NCBI RefSeq assembly: GCF_023008585.1
Contig: NZ_CP095390.1
Coordinates: forward strand, 496,001 to 560,000
Direction: 5' to 3'
DNA from: Natribaculum breve
GTDB taxonomy: Archaea; Halobacteriota; Halobacteria; Halobacteriales; Natrialbaceae
DNA: 64,000 nt
Shown here in pieces: positions 56,637 through 64,000 of this stretch. The translations under genes and the position numbers were made by a program. The notes under the pieces were generated by a model. That model was not told where the DNA came from and did no database searches. It saw only the letters and a list, made by a program, of their open reading frames with translations. Within the stretch, counting starts at the first letter, position 1, and every line of letters begins with the position of its first letter.

Positions 56637-58385
56637 ATGAACGACCTACAGCCCGTGGCACTCGGCGACGCGCCAGCCGATCTCGTCGTCGAGGGTGGTC
56701 GCGTCTACTGTTCGAATCGACGGACGTTCCTCGAGCGAGACGTCGCGATCGTCGGCGATCGCATCGCCGCCATCCTCGAGGACGGTAGCGACGTCGTCGG
56801 TCCCGAGACGACGGTGATTTCGGCGACCGACGGCGTCGTCGTCCCCGGCCTGATCGACGCACACACTCACGCCGACATCCACGCCGTCGTCGAGCGGACG
56901 ACGCCCCACCTCCTCGCGACGGGGACGACGTCGGTCGTCACCGAGGCGTCGGCGCTCGGCGGACTCTTCGGCGCGGCGGGCGTCGAGGCGTTTCTCGAGG
57001 CCACCGCCGACCTGCCGCTCTCTGCGTTTCTCACGCTTCCACCGCAGTCGCTCGTCGACACGTTCGAGCCCCGACGGGCCGACGACGCGGAACTCGAGGC
57101 GCTGGCGAGTCTCCTCGATCACGAGCGCGTGGTCGGCGTCGGCGAGATCGACTGGATCCACGTCGTCGGTCGGGACTCACCGGTCGAGGCGCTGTACGAG
57201 CGAGCGAGAGCGGCCGACGTAAGCATCGTCGGCCACGGGGCTGGGTGTCGCGGCGACGCGCTTCGTGCGTTCGCGACCGTCGTCGACAACGACCACGAGG
57301 CCATCTCCCCCGAGGAGGTCGTCGAACGGGCTGAACACGGCGTCCACGTCGTCGGCCGCTGTGGCTCGATTCGCGACGACCTCGAGGCCGTCCTCGAGGC
57401 GCTCGACGACGAGGACGTCGACCCGACGAGCGTCTCGCTGTCGACCGACGGCGTCTGGCCGCCGGACCTGATCGACGGCTTCGGGATGGCCGAGGTCCTT
57501 CGGCGAACGATCGCCGCCGGCGTCGATCCCGAAATCGCGATCGACGTGGCGACCCGCCACCCGGCCGAACACTTCGGACTCGCCGGTCGTGGCGTCGTCG
57601 CTCCCGGCGCCTACGCCGACCTGGTGGTCGTCGACGACCTCGAGTCGATGGCGGTCGAGACGGTCCTCGTGGAGGGATCGGTCGTCGTCGCCGACGGCAG
57701 CCCGCAGGTCGAACCGCAGGCGTCGTACCCTGACTTCGTCTCCGATTCGATCGCCGTTCCCACCGACCGGAACTGGTTCACGCCGTCGGTCGAGACTGCG
57801 CCGGACGGCTCCGTTCGCGCGATGGCGGTCGGTCGGGGGCTGCTCACGACCGAGACGACGGTCGAACCCGCTGTCGAGGACGGGCGGTACGTTCCCGCCC
57901 CCGACGACGGCGTGCTGACGGCGACGCTGCTCGACCGCGATCCGTCGACCGACGACCGCGGCTTCACCGGCTTTCTCACCGACTTCGGACTCGAGGCTGG
58001 AGCCGTCGCGACGACGAACACGTGGGAACTGCCGGGACTGGTGACGGTCGCGGCGGACCCCGACGACGCCGCCCTCGCCGTCGAGCACGTCGCCTCGCTG
58101 GGCGGCGGCTGGGCCATCGTGCGAGACGGCGAGGTCGTCGCCGACCTCCCGATGCCCATCGCGGGTGCTGCAGCCGACGAGCCGATTCCGGCGGTCGCGG
58201 CGGGATTCGAGACGCTCGAGGCGACGCTGTCAGAACTCGGCGTCGACGTCGATCGTCCGCTGTTGACGGTCCAGACGCTGTCGTTCCCCGGCGTGCCGAC
58301 GCTGAAACTCTCGTTTTCGGGCTACGCGGATCTTCTCGACAGATCGCTCGTCGGCCTCGAGGTCGACGCGGCGTCCGACGCGTGA
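56637..58385 (+). CDS. Adenine deaminase family amidohydrolase
   Basis: 582 residues. The amidohydrolase barrel has VVVPGLIDAHTHADIHAVVE (HxH metal ligands), a later His in VSIVGHGAGCRGDALRAF, and LSTDGVWPPDLI. The barrel is flanked by the beta domain (APADLVVEGGRVYCSNRR) and followed by the C-terminal Ade domain (TVQTLSFPGVPTLKLSF). It turns adenine into hypoxanthine for purine salvage. The length matches Ade-type enzymes. Exact substrate within the family is inferred. Confidence 0.87.
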   Translation: MNDLQPVALGDAPADLVVEGGRVYCSNRRTFLERDVAIVGDRIAAILEDGSDVVGPETTVISATDGVVVPGLIDAHTHADIHAVVERTTPHLLATGTTSVVTEASALGGLFGAAGVEAFLEATADLPLSAFLTLPPQSLVDTFEPRRADDAELEALASLLDHERVVGVGEIDWIHVVGRDSPVEALYERARAADVSIVGHGAGCRGDALRAFATVVDNDHEAISPEEVVERAEHGVHVVGRCGSIRDDLEAVLEALDDEDVDPTSVSLSTDGVWPPDLIDGFGMAEVLRRTIAAGVDPEIAIDVATRHPAEHFGLAGRGVVAPGAYADLVVVDDLESMAVETVLVEGSVVVADGSPQVEPQASYPDFVSDSIAVPTDRNWFTPSVETAPDGSVRAMAVGRGLLTTETTVEPAVEDGRYVPAPDDGVLTATLLDRDPSTDDRGFTGFLTDFGLEAGAVATTNTWELPGLVTVAADPDDAALAVEHVASLGGGWAIVRDGEVVADLPMPIAGAAADEPIPAVAAGFETLEATLSELGVDVDRPLLTVQTLSFPGVPTLKLSFSGYADLLDRSLVGLEVDAASDA

Positions 58386-58412
58386 TCGCGACGGGGAAAG
58401 TCGCTTCGGCTC

Positions 58413-58475
58413 ATACTGCCGGACGACACGGTGCAGCCGTCGATCGAGTGTGCAGTGACCGTTGTCCGGTCGTAT
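58413..58475. mobile_element. 63-bp MITE, copy 4 (short form)
   Basis: Ends ATACTGCCGGACGACACGGT and ACCGTTGTCCGGTCGTAT are inverted repeats; the left 19 bases equal copy 3. It abuts the stop codon of the adenosyltransferase gene (TCA at 58475-58477 on the + strand). Confidence 0.75.
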
Positions 58476-59008
58476 CAGTAGGTCGGCTCCTCCTCCGGTT
58501 CGCCGTCGCGCTGGTTGACGACGCGGGCGAACGTGAACAGGCCGTCGGAGAGCCGGTTCAGGTACTCGATCGCCTGTTCGTTGACTGGTTCTTCGCTGGC
58601 GAGCGCGACCGCTCGCCGCTCGGCGCGACGGCAGACGGTCCGGACGTGGTGCAGGCGAGCACCGTGTTCGCTCCCCGTCGGGAGGATGAACGACGTCAGC
58701 GGCTCGAGTTCCTCGTCGTACTCGTCGATCCAGTCTTCGATCGTCTCGACGTGCTCGGCCCGGACGACGGGGTCGTCCTCGTCGGCGTCCGGGTTCGCGA
58801 AGTCCGCCTGGACGACGTGGAGGTGGTTCTGGATCGCCTCGAGTCGCTCGTCGACGTCCTCGTAGCCCGTCGGTCGGACGGTACCGATGAGGGCGTTGAG
58901 TTCGTCGACCACACCGTAGGCCTCGATGCGACTGCTGGCTTTCGAGACGCGGGTCATGTCCCGCAGGTCCGTCTTCCCCTCGTCACCGCGACCGGTGTAG
59001 ATCGTCAT
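58475..59008 (-). CDS. Cob(I)alamin adenosyltransferase (PduO type)
   Basis: 177 residues. It adenosylates corrinoid with ATP. MTIYTGRGDEGKTDLRDMTR (N-terminal ATP segment), VSKASSRIEAYGVVDELNAL, ILPTGSEHGARLHHVRTVCR and RRAERRAVALASEEPVNEQA are typical of PduO-type enzymes. The stop touches a MITE end. No other cobalamin gene is near. Confidence 0.93.
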   Translation of the reverse strand: MTIYTGRGDEGKTDLRDMTRVSKASSRIEAYGVVDELNALIGTVRPTGYEDVDERLEAIQNHLHVVQADFANPDADEDDPVVRAEHVETIEDWIDEYDEELEPLTSFILPTGSEHGARLHHVRTVCRRAERRAVALASEEPVNEQAIEYLNRLSDGLFTFARVVNQRDGEPEEEPTY

Positions 59009-59326
59009 ACTCGAGGGGAGGGAGCCTCGTCACTTAGTTCCGCCGTCGGCGGCGATCACCGACGGCTCGACTCGCCTATACCTGGAGTTCGTCATCCCGG
59101 TGATCGCCGCTGAAACGCGCCGGTCCGTCCGCGTCGTTCGAACCCCCCGCGACCGGGCGGCCGTACCCGACGAATGTCGAGTGGGCGGTCACTCGCCACG
59201 TCGGGACCCGAACGTCCCGATTTTGTATCCCGGTATATGGTTTATCTAACTTGCGTCGCCCGCGCGAGGATAGGCGAGGTTCGTCGAAATCAGTACGTTA
59301 AACTCGATTCGGGACCGACTCGAGGT
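59009..59326. other. 318-bp intergenic region
   Basis: Contains likely promoter elements for the flanking divergent genes, including GTATATGGTTTATCTAACTT at about 59232-59251. I see no gene or repeat in it. Confidence 0.5.
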
Positions 59327-59494
59327 ATGGCCCTAGAACTCGAGCACGAGTGTCCGAACTGCGGCGGCGAACGAACGTTCTACCGTGCCGCGAGCACGAC
59401 GCTGCACCTCGGCGAGAAGGTGAAGTGGCACTGCCCCGACTGCGACTACGGGTTCGTCCAGATCGACGGGATCGACTCGAGCGCGAGCGCCTGA
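59327..59494 (+). CDS. Small zinc-ribbon protein
   Basis: 55 residues starting MALELEHECPNCGGERTFYR; the second pair is in WHCPDCDYGFVQIDG. Four Cys form one zinc ribbon. It resembles the small zinc-finger proteins common in haloarchaea. Longer upstream reading has no similarity. Role unknown, possibly RNA or protein binding. Confidence 0.8.
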   Translation: MALELEHECPNCGGERTFYRAASTTLHLGEKVKWHCPDCDYGFVQIDGIDSSASA

Positions 59495-59642
59495 CCTGGC
59501 TCGCACGTCGCCGCGTCCGTTTCTCGATCGACGTCGTCGCTCGAGGTACTGCCGGCTCCGTCTCGAGCGGCTTCCGTTCACCGTTCTCGGAGCGGAGGGA
59601 ATTGCGTCGACCCTCGCCGAACGTCGTCGAAGCGTCGTTCGC

Positions 59643-60140
59643 TCACAGATACGGCCGGAGAAGGTCTCCGTCGTGCAGGTCCTCTGGAAGGGTCTCGAAC
59701 CACCGTGCCGCCGATATTTCGTCGTCGGTCACCCCCAGCTGTGAGGAGTCGGGTATTTCCCCCTCCGCCGAGGCCGAGTAGATCACGTATCGTGCCGAAA
59801 ACTGTTCGTTTCCGTCGCGTTCGGAGACGTAGGTCTGGTCGAGGACGACGAGCGGGGATTCGATAGCGGCGTCCAGTCCCGTTTCTTCACGAACTTCCCG
59901 TCGAGCAGCGTCGGATGGACGTTCGTCCGGTTCGACCCCACCGCCGGGTAAGAACCACCCGTTCGTCCAGCTGTTCTCGACGAGCGCGATGCGGCCGCTG
60001 GCATCTCGCACTCGTGCCGCCGCCGCAAGTCCCGTCCCGTCGATCGCCCACTCCCGAAGGGACTCGAGTTTCGATATCGGAGGTCGAAGCGTTTGCTGTA
60101 CGCGTGGGGTTTCGGGAGTGATCCGGTGGGGGTGGGACAT
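59643..60140 (-). CDS. NUDIX hydrolase
   Basis: 165 residues. The NUDIX box reads GGVEPDERPSDAARREVREE followed by TGL, fitting G-x5-E-x7-REUxEExGU. The preceding WTNGWFLPGGG and following LDQTYVSERDGNEQFSARYV are as in the family. It hydrolyses a nucleoside diphosphate derivative; substrate unknown. The 149-bp gap before it shows no gene. Confidence 0.9.
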   Translation of the reverse strand: MSHPHRITPETPRVQQTLRPPISKLESLREWAIDGTGLAAAARVRDASGRIALVENSWTNGWFLPGGGVEPDERPSDAARREVREETGLDAAIESPLVVLDQTYVSERDGNEQFSARYVIYSASAEGEIPDSSQLGVTDDEISAARWFETLPEDLHDGDLLRPYL

Positions 60141-60401
60141 CGATCTCGTGCTACGAGGACCGATCCTAAATATTCGCTTCCGTACAGGGTAGCGTCGAGT
60201 CGTACACTCTCCCAGCCGTGAGATGCTGGTCGAGTCGCCGATCGACCGATCGCCGGGGTATGCCCGACTTCGGTCTCAGTCGATAAACCGCATACCGAGA
60301 TACGCAGTTTGGGAGGTAGCGTTGCGAATGCTCCCATATCTGTGCACGAGATCTCTGCTAATCTGGGTCTACATCTCGATTTCGAACACAAATTGGACAC
60401 T

Positions 60402-60436
60402 CACAACTGCCACTCGACAAATGAGTGGCAGTTGTG
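60402..60436. repeat. 13-bp perfect hairpin beside the IS cluster
   Basis: CACAACTGCCACT (60402-60414), 9-base loop, AGTGGCAGTTGTG (60424-60436). It lies about 70 bp beyond the last codon of the broken IS4-type transposase and may mark the edge of that element. The remainder of 60141-60507 shows no gene. Confidence 0.55.
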
Positions 60437-60618
60437 TGCGGGATTCTGAGGAAAGTAGGTCGTTTGGACAGCAATGCCTCTCACAGGGGGCAGACACGGA
60501 GTGGATTTCACAGCAATTCGATCAACCTCCGGGTGAGAAAGCCACGAAACCGCGGGGCTGTGACCCGCGGTTTCGTGCGGAACTCAACGATATCGAGTAA
60601 TGTCTGGACAAGAAAATC

Positions 60619-62060
60619 GGTCCCGTCACAAACTCGTCTAGAGTTCGCCTCTGGTAGCGTCAACTGACACCTCCAATGTGATGGCTGTTTTGGCTGAACG
60701 CTCGAGCAGTTCGTCGGCGAACGCCGCGAACTGCTCGGACTCGGCATATCTCACGAGATTGAGCCAGAGGAGCGATTCTAAGCCGGACTCTGTCCATCTC
60801 ATCCACTGGTTTTTACACCGCTTCGAGATTTCGCCCATGGCTCGTTCGACCACGTTCGACGTCCACAGAACCTCTTGTCCCTCGAGTGCGAGTTCGGCGA
60901 ACGTGACGGTTGCTTCTGCCCATTTTCGGAGGTACGCCGCTGCTTTTGGAGAGTCCTGTTGCTCTAAGCGCCACGCCTCCTTCGTGAGGTTCTCGAGCGT
61001 TTGGGCGATCCGCTCGCGGATCGCCAAACGCTCATTCCTCGGTGCATGGAGCGCAACCGAGTTTTTCAGATGGAACAAGTCGTTTGTGACGTCTGAGGCG
61101 ATCGCTTTCCGCGTTTCGAGCGAAAAGGTACCGTCCTTCCACAGCTTGTATCCAAGCGTTCGACCGACATGAACGAGATCGAGCTGATGAGATCGATAGC
61201 TGGTCTCGAAGGCGTCGACGAGGGATTCCTCGGCGTCACTGACGACCGTCGCGTCGTCAGTGATCGCCTCGTTCTCTTCGAGATCTTCTGCTGTATCGTC
61301 CCACGGCTCGTTAACATTGACGTCTAAGAGCGTGGTTTCCGCGTTGTCTTCGGTGATCTGTCCGAGAGTGACGTTGACGTCGTGGTACGTGCAGTGATCG
61401 TCCTGGCTATGACACTTCGTTCCGTCAGGAACGACAGTGTCTGCATTCGTCCCAGGAAGCCGATCACGAACGAAGTCACCGAGTTTGCTGCCGTACTCAC
61501 GGACTCGGCGGTTGATCGTCGTTCTCGAAGGCATCGGAGTGAAGCCGTCGCCGTGGGCGACGGCATCACGAAAGCTGAGCGACGTAGCGAGTTCGGTACT
61601 CTGGAGTGAAATATCCTCTTGATAGATGCGCTGCCCATCGAATTTGATGAGATCTTCGAGAGGGCGGAAGTAGGTAGGATTGTCACCGGTGGCAGCGGTA
61701 TCTTTGACGTGATGAAGGGTGAATTCGTGCTCTCCTGCGGTTGTCACAGCTGTTCGTGTTGAGGTTCCGGCGCGCTGGAAACGGCGATCGCCGTTTCCGC
61801 GCGCGTGCTTCTCCCCACAGTACGCCTCGACGAGGCGCTCGTCGAGGCTTTTGACAAGCTCCTCGAGGATCGTCGCCTCGAGGTGAAGCTCTGTAAAAGA
61901 TTCAGCGAGAGTGGCAAGCGGTAGCGTTTTGTCTAAGTCGATACTAACCGTGACTTGCGCGTCGATTGTGGCGTGCATGGGTCACTTCGGGGTGGATACC
62001 AGAGGTGACCCTGTTTCCACAGGAGTCAGTTACGACTCTAGACGAGTTTGGGACACGACC
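60619..62060 (-). mobile_element. ISH6, complete, with 8-bp target duplication
   Basis: 1442 bp. 26-bp terminal inverted repeats at 60619-60644 (GGTCCCGTCACAAACTCGTC, then TAGAGT) and 62035-62060 differ at three positions. The flanks 60611-60618 and 62061-62068 are both AGAAAATC, an exact 8-bp target duplication. The insertion lies inside an IS4-type transposase gene. Confidence 0.95.
60638..61978 (-). CDS. ISH6-family transposase
   Basis: 446 residues, the only gene of ISH6. Segments GNGDRRFQRAGTSTRTAVTT, TVVPDGTKCHSQDD (first acidic residue), DATVVSDAEESLVDAF, HQLDLVHVGRTLGYKLW and VLWTSNVVERAMGEISKRCK (the last Glu) fit the family. Full length, so the element may be active. The coding sequence carries several strong inverted repeats, for example 60995-61013 with 61016-61033. 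Confidence 0.93.
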   Translation of the reverse strand: MHATIDAQVTVSIDLDKTLPLATLAESFTELHLEATILEELVKSLDERLVEAYCGEKHARGNGDRRFQRAGTSTRTAVTTAGEHEFTLHHVKDTAATGDNPTYFRPLEDLIKFDGQRIYQEDISLQSTELATSLSFRDAVAHGDGFTPMPSRTTINRRVREYGSKLGDFVRDRLPGTNADTVVPDGTKCHSQDDHCTYHDVNVTLGQITEDNAETTLLDVNVNEPWDDTAEDLEENEAITDDATVVSDAEESLVDAFETSYRSHQLDLVHVGRTLGYKLWKDGTFSLETRKAIASDVTNDLFHLKNSVALHAPRNERLAIRERIAQTLENLTKEAWRLEQQDSPKAAAYLRKWAEATVTFAELALEGQEVLWTSNVVERAMGEISKRCKNQWMRWTESGLESLLWLNLVRYAESEQFAAFADELLERSAKTAITLEVSVDATRGEL

Positions 62061-63828
62061 AGAAAATCAACCAGCAGCCACATATCGTACAAGAGGACGG
62101 CGAACCCGAAGTGGAACAACCGCACCGAGAAGTTCCTTGACGTCGTCCAGGGTGCGAACTTTTTGATGCTGCTGTAGGCATTTTCGATTCCGCCCCGCCG
62201 GGTATACCGTTTGATCTTCTTGCGAGTCTGGCGTCGATCGAGACCAATCTCGTCGTTCACGGCGAGATTGGTCAGAAACACCTGGCGTCCATCATAATCC
62301 TCATCCGGCGGAAGTCCGACCAGCGTCGTCTCTGCCCTGCTATTGGTTACTCCATTTTTTACCGGACCGTACATCGCGTGCTCGTCTTTTACTGCGACGT
62401 CGTCGTCCATCTGCGCGATGAACCGCTTGACGCGGTCATCGCGCTTGGCTGGAATTACGTAGAAGAGATTCCGCTCCTCAAGCGCTGCTACAACGTCTGT
62501 CGCGTGGAACCACCTGTCTGCATAGACTCGCCGTACGCTGAGACGGGCTCGGTTTTCGACGATGTCCACGAGCCGGCGGACGATCCCGCCGGCTCGGTGA
62601 GACTTGTCTTCGCCAGGATACGCTTCAGGATCGTGATTATCGGCGTTGCCGACTGGGACCATCGCGACCGCGAACTGAACGTTGTCCCCGACAACGTTCG
62701 CGGTCGCAAACTTGTGACACCAGTCGTACTCTTTGTCTTCAGGTGCACCTTGCACCCGGACCAGTTCCTCGCGCTCACCCGAGTAGGCGACGTAGGTCAT
62801 ATCGATCGCGAGCATGATCGGACGCTCGAACTCAACAGATGGCTTGGCCCGCGTCAAGACGCGGGTCAAGCCGCGATTGACCATCTCCGCAATCTCCGAC
62901 GGCTCGAGGCATTTAATCGCCGTTAACAGGGTTTCTCCGGTCGGTCCATCCTTGAAGAACGGATCGCCGAGGTCAGGGTCAGGATTGACATGATCGCCGT
63001 AGGTCTCGGCACCGCCGTTGGCGGCGGTGCCTGTGACCCCGAGTAACGTCTCTAACCGCAGCAATTCTTCGTCGTCGTAGATAGATCCGCTTGGACGGTC
63101 GAAGTCGAATGCTGGGAACACGACGGTTGTAAGTTCCTCGAGGACTTCACGAGTTTTTCCTCGAATGAGTCGGTTGACCGTACGCTTCGAGGAGCCCGCA
63201 GGCTCCTCGGAAGCGCCCTCTGTGTATGGCGCGCCGATCGGACTGCCTCGCCTAGCGGCAAGTGTCCGAATCTGGCGCACGCATACCTCGATCGTTGTCT
63301 GTAACCCTTGGAAACGGCTTTGTCGCGCACGCGTGATCGTGCTTCGATCAGGGACCTCAGTCGGATCGAATCCAAGTGCAGTAGCGACCGACGAATCGGT
63401 AGTAAGCGTCCGATGCACGGCAGCATCGGACGCGTCCTCGAGTTCACGGAGGAGAACCGTCCGAAGCATTGGTTCGAACGGCTTGGAGTCGTGCCACGCT
63501 GGGTATGCGTCGTCTCGTGTGTAGGAACTGACATCGAGGTGAGAGACGAGATCGACCGCAGAGGCCGTCTCGTCGACGACCTCTGCGGCTTGCTTGGTCA
63601 ACGGATGCCAACCGCCTGAGAGGGAATCGTTATTTTGGAGGCGCTCATCAACGGATCGTGGGTCGCGGCTGTCTTCAGCAGCCGCGACCCGATCTGACCG
63701 ATTTGTGATCACTCGGGGGACTGTTCGTCCCCCATCGGTCAGTGTATCGATGTATCCCGTGCACAGATTCTGTCGTTCGCAACGCTACTGGGAGCTGCCG
63801 CGCGAAACCGACCTCCGACGCCGACCGC

Positions 63829-64000
63829 TCACTCCTCCTCGAGTGCCTGCCAGGACAGCCGGGGGTTGCGCGCGGCGCTGGTCTGGTCGATCCGGCGGGC
63901 AGAGGACCGTTCCGGCGCGGTCTCGAGCGTCTCGTCGTCCTCGCCTGCGACGGCGTTGAACGCCGCGGCGAGCTGGTCGAGCGTCTCTTTGCTCTCGACT
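63829..64000 (-). CDS. gcvPB: Probable glycine dehydrogenase (decarboxylating) subunit 2, C-terminal end
   Basis: Only the last 56-57 codons are in the window; the start lies beyond base 64000. ESKETLDQLAAAFNAVAGED and RSSARRIDQTSAARNPRLSW match the end of GcvPB, where a helix is followed by a VRRLDEVxAARxPxLRW-like motif. GcvPB is half of the PLP-dependent P protein of the glycine cleavage system. The call rests on this short tail only. Confidence 0.65.
   Translation of the reverse strand, partial: VESKETLDQLAAAFNAVAGEDDETLETAPERSSARRIDQTSAARNPRLSWQALEEE

Larger units (their letters stand above)
60508..63712 (-). pseudogene. IS4-type transposase gene interrupted by ISH6
   Basis: From 63712 the frame reads 560 residues to 62030: catalytic Asp in MLAIDMTYVAYSG, second Asp in VYADRWFHATDVV, and YTRRGGIENAYSSIKKF, the Y-(2)-R-(3)-E-(6)-K signature of IS4 transposases. 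The last nine residues come from ISH6. On the other side of ISH6 the same frame continues from the duplicated target as DFLVQTLLDIVEFRTKPRVT and ends in LIELL at 60508. The C terminus is therefore displaced, and activity of the 560-residue form is doubtful. Confidence 0.88.

Noticed and set aside
60650..62000. CTCTGGTA near both ends of ISH6 as the terminal repeat
   Set aside because: One copy lies inside the transposase gene; the 26-bp repeats with the exact AGAAAATC duplication define the true ends.

Overview
The window is chromosomal DNA of a haloarchaeon (class Halobacteria). The supporting features are high GC, very acidic proteins, a 16S-tRNA-Ala-23S-5S operon with a 16S 5' end of archaeal type, archaeal information-processing genes (Orc1/Cdc6, PsmA, SBDS, RNase P proteins Rpp30 and Pop5, GTP cyclohydrolase III), TATA-type promoters close to start codons, and haloarchaeal insertion sequences (ISH6, IS630-like and IS4-type). 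It looks like a main-chromosome core region with small islands of accessory DNA. I cannot name a species.

Layout. 1-6.9 kb: a CaiB/BaiF CoA-transferase tail, arfA, a CBS/zinc-ribbon protein, pgk and an acetyltransferase, tRNA-Thr, a HalOD1 protein and an RNase-H-fold protein. 6.9-10.6 kb: a two-subunit haloarchaeal-type beta-ketothiolase, hflX and FUN14. 10.7-14.2 kb: the RNA-processing/proteasome operon rnp3-methyltransferase-pop5-psmA, followed by SBDS. 14.4-17.1 kb: a replication-origin locus. orc1/cdc6 has seven same-direction ORB-like repeats beyond its 3' end. An AT-rich inverted-repeat unwinding region lies upstream, between convergent ORB-like repeats. 17.2-21.7 kb: a TbsP-like regulator, glyA, a coiled-coil membrane protein and folD (one-carbon metabolism). 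21.7-24.1 kb: an 80-bp MITE and an IS630-like element that together break a DUF6141-type gene.

24.2-38.6 kb holds a ferredoxin, a Tat lipoprotein, a PadR-like regulator with an operator-like palindrome, a MgtC/DUF4010 membrane protein, a class-III aminotransferase, mutY, an FMN reductase, Yip1 and a TSPPY-type DNA methyltransferase. A tightly coupled operon of acidic, glycine-zipper-like proteins of unknown function (35.8-38.6 kb) follows, and its first gene carries an in-frame MITE. 38.6-44.3 kb: the rRNA operon with four tandem promoters, processing stems and a terminator hairpin. 44.9-49 kb: an MFS transporter divergent from a two-domain regulator, and a second regulator of that family. 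48.8-51.4 kb: an overlapping three-gene operon of an SBP56/methanethiol-oxidase homologue with a His-rich N terminus, a [2Fe-2S] ferredoxin and a ZIP-like membrane protein. 52.7-55.2 kb: another MITE and an atypical 14-TM MFS gene lying between tRNA-Val 3'-end-like repeats, then tRNA-Val itself. 55.2-60.1 kb: an MBL-fold hydrolase, adenine deaminase, cobalamin adenosyltransferase, a zinc-ribbon protein and a NUDIX hydrolase. 60.4-63.7 kb: an IS4-type transposase interrupted by a complete ISH6 (26-bp inverted repeats, 8-bp target duplication). The last 170 bases are the C terminus of a probable glycine dehydrogenase subunit 2, which fits functionally with glyA and folD.

The most unusual signals are: (1) all three transposase genes contain many perfect 9-18 bp inverted repeats inside their coding sequence, which I did not notice in neighbouring host genes; (2) the MITE family is related by its ends to the IS630-like element, and one insertion adds exactly 78 bp (26 codons) and keeps its host gene open; (3) ORB-like repeats lie on both sides of orc1; (4) the acidic glycine-zipper operon and the SBP56-ferredoxin-ZIP operon lack an obvious described function as units.
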